The notes under the pieces are model-generated. The model searched no databases. It saw only the letters and a program-made list of their open reading frames with translations, and was not told the DNA's origin. Source: Staphylococcus intermedius NCTC 11048 (GTDB lineage: Bacteria; Bacillota; Bacilli; Staphylococcales; Staphylococcaceae). From it: DNA of 44,015 bases. This document shows, piece after piece, positions 1 through 9,798 of this stretch (its first letter is position 1; every line of letters starts with the position of its first letter). The stretch is taken from the NCBI RefSeq assembly GCF_002902385.1, contig NZ_PPQH01000012.1, forward strand, positions 1 through 44,015. The letters are read 5' to 3'. The position numbers and the translations under genes were made by a program.

Positions 1-2
1 CG

Positions 3-530
3 AAAGAAGTAAGCCAATTCTTCAGCGACTTAACATCAGGAGCGAAATCAACTTACGAATCATTAAGCGCATCAGCAGCGAATAGTGAATCAATGAGTAG
101 TTCAGCTTCAATGAGCACATCTGAATCAGTAAGTGCGTCAATGAGTGCAAGCGTTTCAGCAAGCGCATCAATGAGTGCGTCAACATCGATGAGTACTTCA
201 GCATCGACAAGTGCATCAGTAAGCGCATCTGAATCAACTAGCATGTCAACAAGTGCTTCAATGTCAGCTTCGTCATCAGCTTCAGCTTCAACAGCGAAAG
301 CTTCAAGTATGACTAGCATGGCAACAAGTACATCAATGACTGCGAGCACGACACCTGCAAACGCAATGGCACAACCATCAAACAAAGATAAAGCAGATAT
401 GTTACCTGATACAGGTCAAACATCTTCACAAGCTGGATTGTTTGGTGCAGTGGCAGCAATGTTAACAGGTATGGGCTTACTCAAAAAGTCCAAAAAAGAC
501 AAAGATGACGAAACATCATCTGATCAATAA
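3..530 (+). CDS. sraP: Serine-rich-repeat surface adhesin (SraP/SasA-like), C-terminal fragment
   Basis: The open frame enters from the left edge, so only about the last 175 residues are present. They comprise a short non-repetitive stretch (KEVSQFFSDLTSGAK), an Ser/Ala/Met/Thr-rich repeat region in which serine alternates with A, M, T or E, and a cell-wall sorting signal: LPDTG, a hydrophobic segment (AGLFGAVAAML) and a Lys/Asp-rich tail. Sortase A would cut LPDTG and attach the protein to peptidoglycan. The accessory Sec genes follow directly, which is the known arrangement for SRR glycoproteins such as SraP of S. aureus; the repeat serines would be O-glycosylated by GtfA/GtfB and exported by SecA2/SecY2. 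The ligand-binding region lies outside the window, so the binding partner cannot be judged. Confidence 0.93.
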   Translation, partial: KEVSQFFSDLTSGAKSTYESLSASAANSESMSSSASMSTSESVSASMSASVSASASMSASTSMSTSASTSASVSASESTSMSTSASMSASSSASASTAKASSMTSMATSTSMTASTTPANAMAQPSNKDKADMLPDTGQTSSQAGLFGAVAAMLTGMGLLKKSKKDKDDETSSDQ

Positions 531-541
531 TAAATAGATCA

Positions 542-627
542 AACATGGTTAGAGGGGCTAGAACAAGAGTTTTTAAGGATTTTCCTGTCAAAGACGTTTC
601 TAGCCTCTTTGACACCATGTTTTATAA
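542..627 (+). terminator. Long hairpin between the adhesin gene and secY2
   Basis: The arms at 542-564 and 596-621 are near-complementary over about 23 bases, with a 31-base loop. The outer arms are AACATGGT and ACCATGTT; the inner arms centre on GGGGCTAG and CTAGCCTC. A T/A-rich stretch follows. It probably ends most adhesin transcripts, or acts as a partial terminator that sets a lower level for the secretion genes. The tail is not a clean T run. Confidence 0.6.
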
Positions 628-640
628 AAAGAGGGTTATT

Positions 641-1864
641 GTGAAAAACAACGTTATTACACATATTTTTAATAAATATGAATATAAGATTTTATACAAA
701 CGCATATTATTCACACTTTTTATTTTATTGATATACATATTAGGCAGTAAAGTTGCCATCGTTGGCGATCATGCAATGCGCCACCACGATAGCTCATTTT
801 ATAAGTTAGCTGTTTCTAATATGGGAGGAGACATTAATCGTTTAAATGTTTTTTCACTCGGTTTAGGGCCATGGCTAACTGCAATGATTATTATCAGTTT
901 GATGTCTTACAAAAATATGGAGAAAGCGATGCGCCAAACGCGGGCTGAAAAGCATTATAAAGAAAAGTTTCTCACGCTAGGTTTAAGTGTGATTCAAGGT
1001 TACTTTGTGTTGAATCAATTTGTTAAACACGAGCAACTACAAAAATCAAATGAGTTGTTACTATTGCTCGTCTTGATTACTGGAGCGATGTTAATGATGT
1101 GGCTTGCCGATCAAAACGTACGCTACGGAATCGCTGGACCTATGCCAATCGTAATGATGAGTGTGATTCGATCCATGTACGCCCAAGGTTTACCTACCTT
1201 GTCGGTTGGTACAGTGATGTTGATGATCGTGATTGCTTTAATGGGCATGGCGATGTTTACGCTGTTATTAATCGAAATGATTGAATATCGGACACATTAC
1301 CGTGACATTACGGATATTTCTAGAGCTGATGAGTTAACTTATTTAGCTTGGAAAATTAATCCGGGAGGCAGTATTTCAATCATGATCAGCTTGTCTGTTT
1401 TCGTGTTGTTTAACAGTGCCATCAGTCTTATTGTGCATATGGCAACGGGTGAAACAGCGGATATCAGGTGGGTTTCATTCAACCATTTTATAGGAATTAC
1501 GATTTACCTTTTTATGCAAACGATTTTAGGTTACCTTTTGTCTCGCTTAATTATTAACACGAAACAAAATACAAAAGATTTCTTGAAAAGTGGTCACTAT
1601 TTCGTCGGAGTCAAACCTGGTGAAGAAACCGGAGCATATTTAAATCGAATGGCGAGACGATTATGTTGGTTTGGTACGTTGATTGTTGCAGTCATTATTG
1701 GTGTGCCGTTGTATAGCTCATTGTTAGTGCCGCATTTGTCACAACAAATTTATCTTGCTGTACAACTTATCATCATGGTGTATCTCGCAATGAATATTAC
1801 CGAAACTTTAAGAACGTATTTATATTTCGATAAGTATGGGCAGTTTTTAAATAAATATTGGTAA
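641..1864 (+). CDS. secY2: Accessory Sec translocase channel SecY2
   Basis: This is the membrane channel of the accessory Sec system, which exports the glycosylated adhesin together with SecA2 and Asp1-3. The start chosen is GTG at 641, preceded by AGAGG at good spacing. An upstream in-frame start at 545 lies inside the long hairpin and would add residues unlike the family. From 641 the protein is 407 aa, near the usual SecY2 length, and opens with the motif NKYEYKILYKRI. Repeated hydrophobic segments (for example LFTLFILLIYILGS, WLTAMIIISLMS and LLLLLVLITGAMLMMW) fit the expected ten-helix SecY fold. asp1 begins 10 bases after the stop. Confidence 0.95.
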   Translation: MKNNVITHIFNKYEYKILYKRILFTLFILLIYILGSKVAIVGDHAMRHHDSSFYKLAVSNMGGDINRLNVFSLGLGPWLTAMIIISLMSYKNMEKAMRQTRAEKHYKEKFLTLGLSVIQGYFVLNQFVKHEQLQKSNELLLLLVLITGAMLMMWLADQNVRYGIAGPMPIVMMSVIRSMYAQGLPTLSVGTVMLMIVIALMGMAMFTLLLIEMIEYRTHYRDITDISRADELTYLAWKINPGGSISIMISLSVFVLFNSAISLIVHMATGETADIRWVSFNHFIGITIYLFMQTILGYLLSRLIINTKQNTKDFLKSGHYFVGVKPGEETGAYLNRMARRLCWFGTLIVAVIIGVPLYSSLLVPHLSQQIYLAVQLIIMVYLAMNITETLRTYLYFDKYGQFLNKYW

Positions 1865-1874
1865 GGAGTATTTT

Positions 1875-3446
1875 ATGAAACGTTTTATACCAGCTTGGTA
1901 CACAGACCATGATTGGTGGTCGAACCAAGCCGTGCCCTTTTATATGAGAGGGGCTGTTGTTAACGAATTTGATGATTTGATTAGTTTAATGGGAATGCAT
2001 TTAAAAAATGAAGTGCCTTTTGAAATTATTACACTGAATTATATGCCTGATTTGCGATCGTTTTTGCATCGTCATGAATTGTTTGAAGCGCCGTATTGGT
2101 CTGTATTCGATCATATTCAAGGTTTTGCTCACCAAACGCCGCATTCTGTGGATTATCGTCAACTCAATTGGCCTAAAGAAACGGAATTTGTGCATTCACC
2201 GGTGATGATTCGGGCCATCACATCTGAAGACATGTATTCTGATATTCATTTCAGTCAAGAAGGGTATTTGCTCTGGATTGAAACGTATAAAAATGATATC
2301 GGCTATGAGCAGTATATTTTTGATGATCGAGGATTTTTATCAAGTTATGTCAAAGCGAACGAGGATGGCTACTGGTTTGAAAAATACTATATGACTGCAG
2401 ATGGCGATTGGATTATGAAAGAAAATATCTTCACAAATCATGTGACAATCCATCCGAAATATGCACATCGTTTTAAGCAAACAAAATATGAAGAAATGAG
2501 CTTTGTCATCGAGGAATATTTAAGTGCGTACATCCAGCAAACGATACAGCCGCATGATGTGATGATAGTTGCTTCAGATGTACGACATAACTTACTGATT
2601 GCAGAACATTTAAATGGTCAAAAGTTGTGCTTTTCAGTCTTTCAAAAGCGGGATACATGGCGATCTGATGAAGGTATGATTTCTATGACAAATGGCAGTT
2701 ACTGGTTAGCGGATACTTTAGAAAATGAAAATCATCTGACCCATTTTTTAAACCAATATCAATTTAACAATCAATTGATGCGTATTACACCATTCGATGT
2801 GCAAATGACACCGAATATTAGTAGTCAGCTTCATGAAACGTATATTGGTGTTTGGGTCGATGGATTGACAGAAGCATCTTTACGCCAAATTACGAATCAG
2901 TTGATTCAGGAAATCGAGCGAGAACCTTTAACAAGAGTGGTACTGTTAACGCGTTTTGATATCAACCATACACCGATATGGATGCATGCAGAAGTGTTGA
3001 GAATTCAAAAATATTTTGATGATCGTTCGAAACAACCTGAGTTAGTTCAAGATGTGGGCAAGTATAATTCCAATGACCGTATTGTGTATGCTTCATTGAA
3101 AAATGTACCGTTTGAAAATGATATTGTGGAAGCTATTTCTACATTAAGGCTGGTCATTGATATGAATGAAGAGCCAGATTTGTTTCTTCAAATTTGTTGT
3201 ATGGGTGCAGGTTTACCACAGATTAATCGTATGCAGACAGATTATGTACAACATGAAAGAAATGGTTATATTATTTCGGATATTGAGTCATTACCGCTTG
3301 CAATGAACTTTTATTTAACACATTTGAAAAACTGGAACCGTTCATATGCTTATGCCATGAAGCTTGCAAAAATGTATGGTTCAGACGAAATTTTAAAACA
3401 GTTGGATGATTGGTTGGAAGGTGAAACGCATGGCACGGAAATATAA
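1875..3446 (+). CDS. asp1: Accessory Sec protein Asp1
   Basis: Asp1 is a cytosolic partner that forms a complex with Asp2 and Asp3 and is required to export the SRR adhesin. The 523-residue protein opens MKRFIPAWYTDHDWW, the characteristic Asp1 start. The family has a glycosyltransferase-B-like fold without catalytic use. AAGGAG at 1863 overlaps the secY2 stop and gives a strong ribosome site. The 3' end overlaps asp2 by 17 bases, which suggests translational coupling. Confidence 0.95.
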   Translation: MKRFIPAWYTDHDWWSNQAVPFYMRGAVVNEFDDLISLMGMHLKNEVPFEIITLNYMPDLRSFLHRHELFEAPYWSVFDHIQGFAHQTPHSVDYRQLNWPKETEFVHSPVMIRAITSEDMYSDIHFSQEGYLLWIETYKNDIGYEQYIFDDRGFLSSYVKANEDGYWFEKYYMTADGDWIMKENIFTNHVTIHPKYAHRFKQTKYEEMSFVIEEYLSAYIQQTIQPHDVMIVASDVRHNLLIAEHLNGQKLCFSVFQKRDTWRSDEGMISMTNGSYWLADTLENENHLTHFLNQYQFNNQLMRITPFDVQMTPNISSQLHETYIGVWVDGLTEASLRQITNQLIQEIEREPLTRVVLLTRFDINHTPIWMHAEVLRIQKYFDDRSKQPELVQDVGKYNSNDRIVYASLKNVPFENDIVEAISTLRLVIDMNEEPDLFLQICCMGAGLPQINRMQTDYVQHERNGYIISDIESLPLAMNFYLTHLKNWNRSYAYAMKLAKMYGSDEILKQLDDWLEGETHGTEI

Positions 3447-4986
3447 TATGCTTCAAATCGGCGGCGAGAATTATGCGCATCATTTTAGTGATCGTAAAGA
3501 TGTCAATTGGGTGCATCAGCCATTTAATTCTTTAGCAGATGTTGAAGAGATTGAAGCGTTGATGAAAAAGCAGAAGTCATTTGAATTTGTTTTTGTCCAA
3601 GCCCCATATTCAGAAACTTTAATTCAAGTTTTTCGTTTGGTGAGTTTACCTTACAATACGTACGTTGACCATCAATTTTGGAATGCTGCTTTTGAAGCGG
3701 AAGATATTGTTAGAGCGCGTATGATTCGACCTTTTAAGTATGAAGATGAAGCAGAACGATTAGACAAGTTGTTATCACTTGCTTTCTCTGGACAATATGG
3801 TGACCACATCTCCTCAAGGAATGCAGTCATTAGTCAGTCATTTAAAGGTGACTATTACTATGAAGGTCAACATACATTGGTTATGACAGGCGATTTTGGT
3901 GATGATTTTCAACCGATTCTTTCGTGGTCAATGTATTTGTATAACGATAGTAATCGCGTTAATCAATTCTGGGCTGAATATACGGCAACAGATGGCGTGG
4001 AACTTTCTTATACGTTGCGCTTTTATGAAACGGCTGACATGCCTGAGTTAAAAGCAACCTATGTATTAGAAGGTGATTTACTCAAAAAGCCTTTCAATAT
4101 ACCACGTAAAGACTATGATGCCTATATCTTAGTGAGTGCGAAAGCGAAAGGTCGTGGGACATTAAGAGTGGGTAACTTGCATAAACGTTGGACACGTATA
4201 GAGTATGGCGAATTCATTTTAGGCGGCGAACGTTTTCATGATGAAGCGCGAGGCGAGTTTATTCATTATTTTGATCCGGGCGACCTTAAGCCACCACTGA
4301 ATGTGTATTTTAGTGGTTATCGTACAGCGGAAGGTTTTGAAGGTTTTTATATTATGCGTAATCTTAAAGCACCATTTATATTATTCGGTGATCCGCGTCT
4401 TGAAGGGGGCGGCTTTTACCTTGGTGGCGAGACTTACGAAAATCAAATCAAAAAAGTGATTCAAGATAAGTTAGATTGGCTAGGGTTCAAAGATGATGAT
4501 TTGATTTTATCAGGATTATCGATGGGGTCATTCGGCGCGTTGTATTATGGGGCCCAACTAAATCCAGCTGCAGTCGTTGTCGGTAAACCTCTTGTCAATA
4601 TAGGTGACATTGCGGACAATATGCGACTGATTCGTCCAGAAGATTTTGGGACATCATTAGATATATTGTTAGAAAGCGAAAAGGCACTGGATCAAGATGC
4701 GATTCAACGATTAAACAATAAATTTTGGGACACATTGAAGCAATCAGATATTAGTAACACGGTCTTCGCTGTCGCATACATGGAGAATGATGACTATGAT
4801 TTGACTGCATACCAAAATTTATTACCTGTACTATCGCGGCAACATGCACGTGTCATGAGCCGTAGCATACCAGGGCGTCACAATGATGATACACCGACCA
4901 TCGCAAGTTGGTTTACAAATTTTTACCATATGATTATGGAAAGTCGATTTGGGAGAGTGAGACATGAAAGAAAAAAATCAATTTAA
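3430..4986 (+). CDS. asp2: Accessory Sec protein Asp2 (carbohydrate O-acetyltransferase)
   Basis: Asp2 is required for adhesin export and, in streptococci, acetylates GlcNAc on the adhesin. I start it at ATG 3430 (MARKYNMLQIGGENY), which has GGAAGGTG at the right distance; the in-frame ATG at 3406 has none. That gives 518 aa. The alpha/beta-hydrolase-type nucleophile elbow GLSMGS places Ser at residue 364. A MENDDYD segment with Glu452 and GRHNDD with His484 match, by order and spacing, the Ser-Glu-His triad reported for Streptococcus gordonii Asp2. The enzyme therefore looks catalytically intact. Confidence 0.95.
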   Translation: MARKYNMLQIGGENYAHHFSDRKDVNWVHQPFNSLADVEEIEALMKKQKSFEFVFVQAPYSETLIQVFRLVSLPYNTYVDHQFWNAAFEAEDIVRARMIRPFKYEDEAERLDKLLSLAFSGQYGDHISSRNAVISQSFKGDYYYEGQHTLVMTGDFGDDFQPILSWSMYLYNDSNRVNQFWAEYTATDGVELSYTLRFYETADMPELKATYVLEGDLLKKPFNIPRKDYDAYILVSAKAKGRGTLRVGNLHKRWTRIEYGEFILGGERFHDEARGEFIHYFDPGDLKPPLNVYFSGYRTAEGFEGFYIMRNLKAPFILFGDPRLEGGGFYLGGETYENQIKKVIQDKLDWLGFKDDDLILSGLSMGSFGALYYGAQLNPAAVVVGKPLVNIGDIADNMRLIRPEDFGTSLDILLESEKALDQDAIQRLNNKFWDTLKQSDISNTVFAVAYMENDDYDLTAYQNLLPVLSRQHARVMSRSIPGRHNDDTPTIASWFTNFYHMIMESRFGRVRHERKKSI

Positions 4987-5890
4987 TATTCGCTGGACTC
5001 AAATAACGAAAGACACATTTATGTATGGTTCAATTTTGCGTTTTAAACCAACCGAAACTTTATTTGAAAATGAACTTATGCCTTCAGGGATTGTATTACA
5101 CGAATGGAAAATGATGACGTCTTATGAAAAAGATACGGCGATACCGACAATGCCGATTTTGAAGAAAAACCAAACATATCGCTTTAAGTTTGAATATGAA
5201 GTCAAACCGGTGGGCAGTATTTATTTCAAAATTATTTTTAAACGACGGAATGGCACCGTTTGTAAATACAAAATCATTAAAGGACATGAAGAAGAAATTA
5301 CGATGCCTGCTGAAGCATTTTCATATGTCGTGCAAATGATCAATGCGGCGTCACGATCATTGGTATTTCGCCAAATTGTCATTCAAGATGTGACATACAA
5401 AAGGGATCCGTCGCATATCGTTGAATTGAGTGATATGCACAATGTTGATTCGAGTTCTCAATTTGCGACGGTTGTTTTTGTAGAGGATAAAGGGATTCAA
5501 CTGGAAGCGATACGCCATATGCATAACTGTATTTTAGTGACGAAATGGCAGCACCCGCATATGCGTGCTGTTATCAATGAATTGAAATCAAGACTAAAAG
5601 CCTATCACGAACGCTATATTTTACAGTTTGTCGGTTACGATGCGCGTTCAAATGAAATGGCTTATGCGATGGGGGCTCAAATGGATGCATCCGTATTTGT
5701 AACGCCATTGCGTCATCCTGAATTCCAAAAACAACTTGGAACTACGGATACAGTATTTAACGGTGTTGCGCTTTATCAGCCATATGAAGATGAAATTACA
5801 CCAGCGTTGCATCTGGTGGCACCGACTTTAAATCAAAGTCATCATTTGCTTGGTTTAGATGCGCAATGGATTAATGGAGGTGGCTTGTAA
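4964..5890 (+). CDS. asp3: Accessory Sec protein Asp3
   Basis: Asp3 is the third component of the Asp1-3 complex. The 308-residue protein has an N-terminal beta-rich carbohydrate-binding-like half (about 1-150, including [20 protein letters not shown]). It is followed by a second domain (about 155-308) with alternating strands and helices ([32 protein letters not shown]). I do not recognise that second domain on its own. The start overlaps asp2 by 23 bases, with GGGAGAG ahead of the ATG. The stop TAA overlaps the secA2 ATG (TAATG). Confidence 0.92.
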   Translation: MKEKNQFNIRWTQITKDTFMYGSILRFKPTETLFENELMPSGIVLHEWKMMTSYEKDTAIPTMPILKKNQTYRFKFEYEVKPVGSIYFKIIFKRRNGTVCKYKIIKGHEEEITMPAEAFSYVVQMINAASRSLVFRQIVIQDVTYKRDPSHIVELSDMHNVDSSSQFATVVFVEDKGIQLEAIRHMHNCILVTKWQHPHMRAVINELKSRLKAYHERYILQFVGYDARSNEMAYAMGAQMDASVFVTPLRHPEFQKQLGTTDTVFNGVALYQPYEDEITPALHLVAPTLNQSHHLLGLDAQWINGGGL

Positions 5891-8274
5891 TGAGCAATCG
5901 TATGCATCAAACGATTAACGAATTGCGCTTAAAGCGACTGAGACGTATTTTACGACGCATTAATCAATACCAAAGTGAGTTTGAACAACTTCCAGATGAA
6001 GCATTACAACAAAAAACAGCAAAATTCCGTCAACTACTCGCTGAAGGTCAAACACTAGATGATTTGTTGCCTGAAGCGTACGCGGTCATTCGTGAAGCAA
6101 GTCGACGTGTGCTCGGCATGTTTCCTAAAGATGTTCAAGTATTAGGCGCGATTGTCTTACATGAAGGCAATATAGCAGAAATGCAGACAGGTGAAGGGAA
6201 AACGCTCACTGCAACGATGCCATTATATTTAAACGGCTTATCTGGTAAAGGTGCGTATTTAATTACGACGAATGACTATTTAGCCAAGCGTGACTATTTA
6301 GAGATGAAGCCGTTGTTTGAATGGTTAGGCTTAACGATTGGTCTCGGGTTTGTCGATCAGCCCAACTACGAATATAAACCAGGTGAAAAACAAAAGATTT
6401 ACAATCATGACATCATTTATACAACAGGTGGACGCCTGGGCTTTGATTATTTAATCGATAACTTAGCAGATAGTCGCGAAGGTAAGTTTTTACCGAAATT
6501 AAATTACGGCATTATTGATGAAGTGGACTCGATTATTTTAGACTCAGCACAAACACCACTTGTTATTTCAGGGATTCCGCGTGTGCAGTCGAATTTATTC
6601 GGTGTTGTCAATACGTTTGTAGAAACTTTAGTTGAACACCAACATTTTAAAATGAAGCAAACGAAAAAAGAAATTTGGTTGACAGAGCGTGGTATTGAAG
6701 CGGCTAATCACTATTTTGGTGTCGATAACATTTATGACGAACCGTACTTTGACTTAGTGCGTAACATCAACTTATGTTTACGTGCACAATATTTATTTGA
6801 AAATAATACGGACTACTTTGTCTATAAAGGGGAAGTCATCCTGATTGACCGTATTACTGGACGAATGATGCCAGGAACGAAACTTCAATCCGGACTGCAT
6901 CAAGCGATTGAAGCAAAAGAAGGCGTCAAACTGTCAACGGACACGAGTGTGATGGCGACGATTACGTTCCAAAACTTATTTAAACAGTTTAGAGAATTTT
7001 CGGGGATGTCGGCTACCAGTCACCTAGGTGAGAAGGAATTTTTAGATTTATACACAAAAATCGTGGTACAAATTCCAACTGATAAACCGGTTCAACGTAT
7101 TGATTATCCAGATCGTGTTTTTAGAAGCATTGAAGATAAAAATTTCGCGATTATCGAACGTGTCAAAGAATTGTATGCAGAGCAACGACCTGTATTAGTC
7201 ATTACACGTACAGCTGAAGTGGCTGAATATTTTTCGACGACACTCTTTGAACTCGATATTCCGAATAACTTACTGATCGCTCAAAACGTTGCTAAAGAGG
7301 CACAAATGATTGCAGAAGCGGGTCAATTAAGTGCGGTGACTGTTGCAACGAGTATGGCAGGCCGTGGTACAGACATTAAGCTTGCAGAAGGTGTGAAAGA
7401 GTTAGGCGGTCTTGCGGTTATCGTCAGTGAACATATGGAAAATAGCCGTGTAGACCGACAATTACGTGGGCGTTCTGGACGACAAGGTGACCCAGGCACT
7501 TCGCAAATTTACATTTCATTAGACGATTATCTTGTGAAACGTTGGGGCAAGGTGAAATCGATGGATGAAAAACGTTTAAGGGAAATAGATTCAGAGACGC
7601 TTCAAAAGAGCTTAATTTTCCAAAATCGTGTGAAAAAAATTGTCCAACGTGCACAACGTTTATCTGAAGAACAAGGGATTCAAGCTAGAGAGCAAGCGAA
7701 CGAATACGAAAAAAGTATTAGTATTCAGCGTGAAATCATTTATAAAGAGCGTAACCGTGTACTGAATTTCGAAAATCTCGATGATGTTCACTTAACGCGA
7801 TTAGCACGTGAAGTGTTTGAAGAAGCATATGATTTCAACAATTTCACAGCGCCGGAATGGGTGAACTATATTTATAAAAATTTAAGTTTCCAATTTAAAG
7901 GGGATTTAGATGCATTGGATTTAAGAAATCGGGATGCTGTGCTCGATTATTTGATGGACATTTTTCAACAACAACTTGAATATCAGAAAGAAAACTTAGA
8001 CGACTATTACTATACAAATTTTGTACAAAAAGCGATATTAAAATCTATCGACAGCAACTGGATTAAGCAAGTCGATCACTTACAAAGGGTAAAAAGTAGC
8101 GTGAACACACGTCAAAATGGGAAGCGTGCGCCAATTTTTGAATATCACAGAGTGGCACTCGAATCATTTGAAAAGATGAAAGACACCATTAAAAGAGACA
8201 CCGTTAAATACCTTTGTCAAAGCATCACAAGTTTTCAAAAAGGTGAACGCTTGATTGTACATTTTCCAAATTAA
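5890..8274 (+). CDS. secA2: Accessory Sec motor ATPase SecA2
   Basis: SecA2 is the cytoplasmic ATPase that drives the SRR adhesin through SecY2. At 794 aa it has the DEAD-motor motifs: Walker A TGEGKT near residues 100-105, [10 protein letters not shown] near 126-134, DEVD at 210-213, and the second-motor motifs [11 protein letters not shown] and [14 protein letters not shown]. It ends RLIVHFPN and lacks the C-terminal zinc-binding Cys/His motif of housekeeping SecA1, as expected for SecA2. The ATG overlaps the asp3 stop, so the two are translationally coupled. gtfA follows after 15 bases. Confidence 0.97.
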   Translation: MSNRMHQTINELRLKRLRRILRRINQYQSEFEQLPDEALQQKTAKFRQLLAEGQTLDDLLPEAYAVIREASRRVLGMFPKDVQVLGAIVLHEGNIAEMQTGEGKTLTATMPLYLNGLSGKGAYLITTNDYLAKRDYLEMKPLFEWLGLTIGLGFVDQPNYEYKPGEKQKIYNHDIIYTTGGRLGFDYLIDNLADSREGKFLPKLNYGIIDEVDSIILDSAQTPLVISGIPRVQSNLFGVVNTFVETLVEHQHFKMKQTKKEIWLTERGIEAANHYFGVDNIYDEPYFDLVRNINLCLRAQYLFENNTDYFVYKGEVILIDRITGRMMPGTKLQSGLHQAIEAKEGVKLSTDTSVMATITFQNLFKQFREFSGMSATSHLGEKEFLDLYTKIVVQIPTDKPVQRIDYPDRVFRSIEDKNFAIIERVKELYAEQRPVLVITRTAEVAEYFSTTLFELDIPNNLLIAQNVAKEAQMIAEAGQLSAVTVATSMAGRGTDIKLAEGVKELGGLAVIVSEHMENSRVDRQLRGRSGRQGDPGTSQIYISLDDYLVKRWGKVKSMDEKRLREIDSETLQKSLIFQNRVKKIVQRAQRLSEEQGIQAREQANEYEKSISIQREIIYKERNRVLNFENLDDVHLTRLAREVFEEAYDFNNFTAPEWVNYIYKNLSFQFKGDLDALDLRNRDAVLDYLMDIFQQQLEYQKENLDDYYYTNFVQKAILKSIDSNWIKQVDHLQRVKSSVNTRQNGKRAPIFEYHRVALESFEKMKDTIKRDTVKYLCQSITSFQKGERLIVHFPN

Positions 8275-8289
8275 AGAGGTGATTTCAAA

Positions 8290-9798
8290 GTGACAATTTA
8301 TAATATTAACTTTGGCATCGGTTGGGCAAGCAGTGGTGTAGAATACGCTCAAATGTATCGTGCCAAACTTTTACGCGGCTTAGATGAGCCATTGAAATTT
8401 GTGTTTTTAGAATTTATGAGTGGAGATAACCTCCAAACTTTGACAGAAAATATTGGTTTTAAAGACGAAGAAGTCATTTGGATGTATCAGTATTTTACAG
8501 ATGTCAAAATTGCACCAACCACTTACACATTGGATGATATCAAAGCGTCAGTGCATGAAAAGATTGTTAAAGAAGAACAAGAGGGTGAAGTACGATGGTT
8601 ACATTTAGAAGAGCCAGGTTCATTCATTACATGTTATTTGAAAAATGAAAATGAACCATATGTCGACTGCGCTGAATTCGTCATCAATAGTAAATTAGTA
8701 CGTAAAGATTATTACAGTTATATTCGTACGTTTTCTGAGTATTATGCGCCAGAAGATAATAAAGCGAAATTGTATATGCGCCATTTCTATAATGAGGATG
8801 GTTCAGTAGCGTATACAGAGTACATCGACGGAAATACGAATGTTTATGTACTTAAAGACGCAACGATTTATACACGAGAAGAATTTGTAGCGTACTTCAT
8901 GCGTAAATTGAACTTAACAGAGAACGATATTGTGATTTATGATCGTGCTTCTAAAGTAGGTCAAGCGATGTTGCAAAACCAAGGTAAAGCTAAAGGTGGC
9001 GTCGTTGTTCACGCTGAGCATTTCAGTGAAAACTCAACGGATGACGATTACATTTTATGGAACAACTATTACGAGTATCAATTTATGAATGTGAATGAAA
9101 TTGATTTTTACATTACTGCAACAGAGCGTCAAACGGAAATTTTAAGAGCGCAATTTAAGAAGTATTTAAATGCAGAACCGAAAATATTCACGATTCCAGT
9201 AGGTAGCTTAGACCAATTGACGAAACCAAAAGAAAAACGTCGTCCATATTCGATGATTACTGCGTCACGTTTAGCGAGCGAAAAACATATCGACTGGCTC
9301 GTTCGTGCAGCGGCGATTGCAAAAAAAGAAGTGCCTGAACTGACTTTTGACATTTACGGTGAAGGTGGCGAGCGTGAAGAAATTGAAAAATGGATCGAAA
9401 AATTAGGGGCTAAAGACTATATCAAGTTGTTAGGACACCAAAAATTAGATGACATTTATCAAAAATATCCATTATTCGTCGCAGCATCAACAAGTGAAGG
9501 TTTTGGATTAACATTGATGGAAGCGGTCGGATCTGGCTTGGGTATGATTGGTTTCGACGTGAACTATGGTAACCCAACGTTCATTCGTGATGGTAAGAAT
9601 GGCTACTTGATTCCAATTGATGAAAAAGAAGAAGGTAGAGAGGTTGTCGTTGAGCGTTTAGCAGAAGCCATGGTACGTTTCTTCAATGATGGCCCAGCTG
9701 CACCACATGATCAATCATATGAAATTGCAGAACCGTACTTATTAGAAAATACACGACAAAAATGGAAAGAACTAGTAGAAGAGGTGTTACATGGTTAA
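8290..9798 (+). CDS. gtfA: Adhesin O-GlcNAc transferase, catalytic subunit GtfA
   Basis: GtfA is the catalytic subunit of the GtfA/GtfB complex that adds the first N-acetylglucosamine to serines of the SRR adhesin. The 502-residue GT-B protein carries a family-4-type EX7E motif, Glu403 and Glu411 within TSEGFGLTLME, and VVHAEH with His242 in the acceptor region. The start is GTG with AGGTGAT upstream. The insert between residues about 50 and 200 with acidic beta-strand segments matches the DUF1975-type extended domain used to bind GtfB. The gene overlaps gtfB by 8 bases. Confidence 0.96.
   Translation: MTIYNINFGIGWASSGVEYAQMYRAKLLRGLDEPLKFVFLEFMSGDNLQTLTENIGFKDEEVIWMYQYFTDVKIAPTTYTLDDIKASVHEKIVKEEQEGEVRWLHLEEPGSFITCYLKNENEPYVDCAEFVINSKLVRKDYYSYIRTFSEYYAPEDNKAKLYMRHFYNEDGSVAYTEYIDGNTNVYVLKDATIYTREEFVAYFMRKLNLTENDIVIYDRASKVGQAMLQNQGKAKGGVVVHAEHFSENSTDDDYILWNNYYEYQFMNVNEIDFYITATERQTEILRAQFKKYLNAEPKIFTIPVGSLDQLTKPKEKRRPYSMITASRLASEKHIDWLVRAAAIAKKEVPELTFDIYGEGGEREEIEKWIEKLGAKDYIKLLGHQKLDDIYQKYPLFVAASTSEGFGLTLMEAVGSGLGMIGFDVNYGNPTFIRDGKNGYLIPIDEKEEGREVVVERLAEAMVRFFNDGPAAPHDQSYEIAEPYLLENTRQKWKELVEEVLHG

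Noticed and set aside
22..385. Two minus-strand reading frames opposite the adhesin repeats
   Set aside because: They are antisense by-products of the low-complexity serine repeat; composition is repetitive and there are no ribosome sites.
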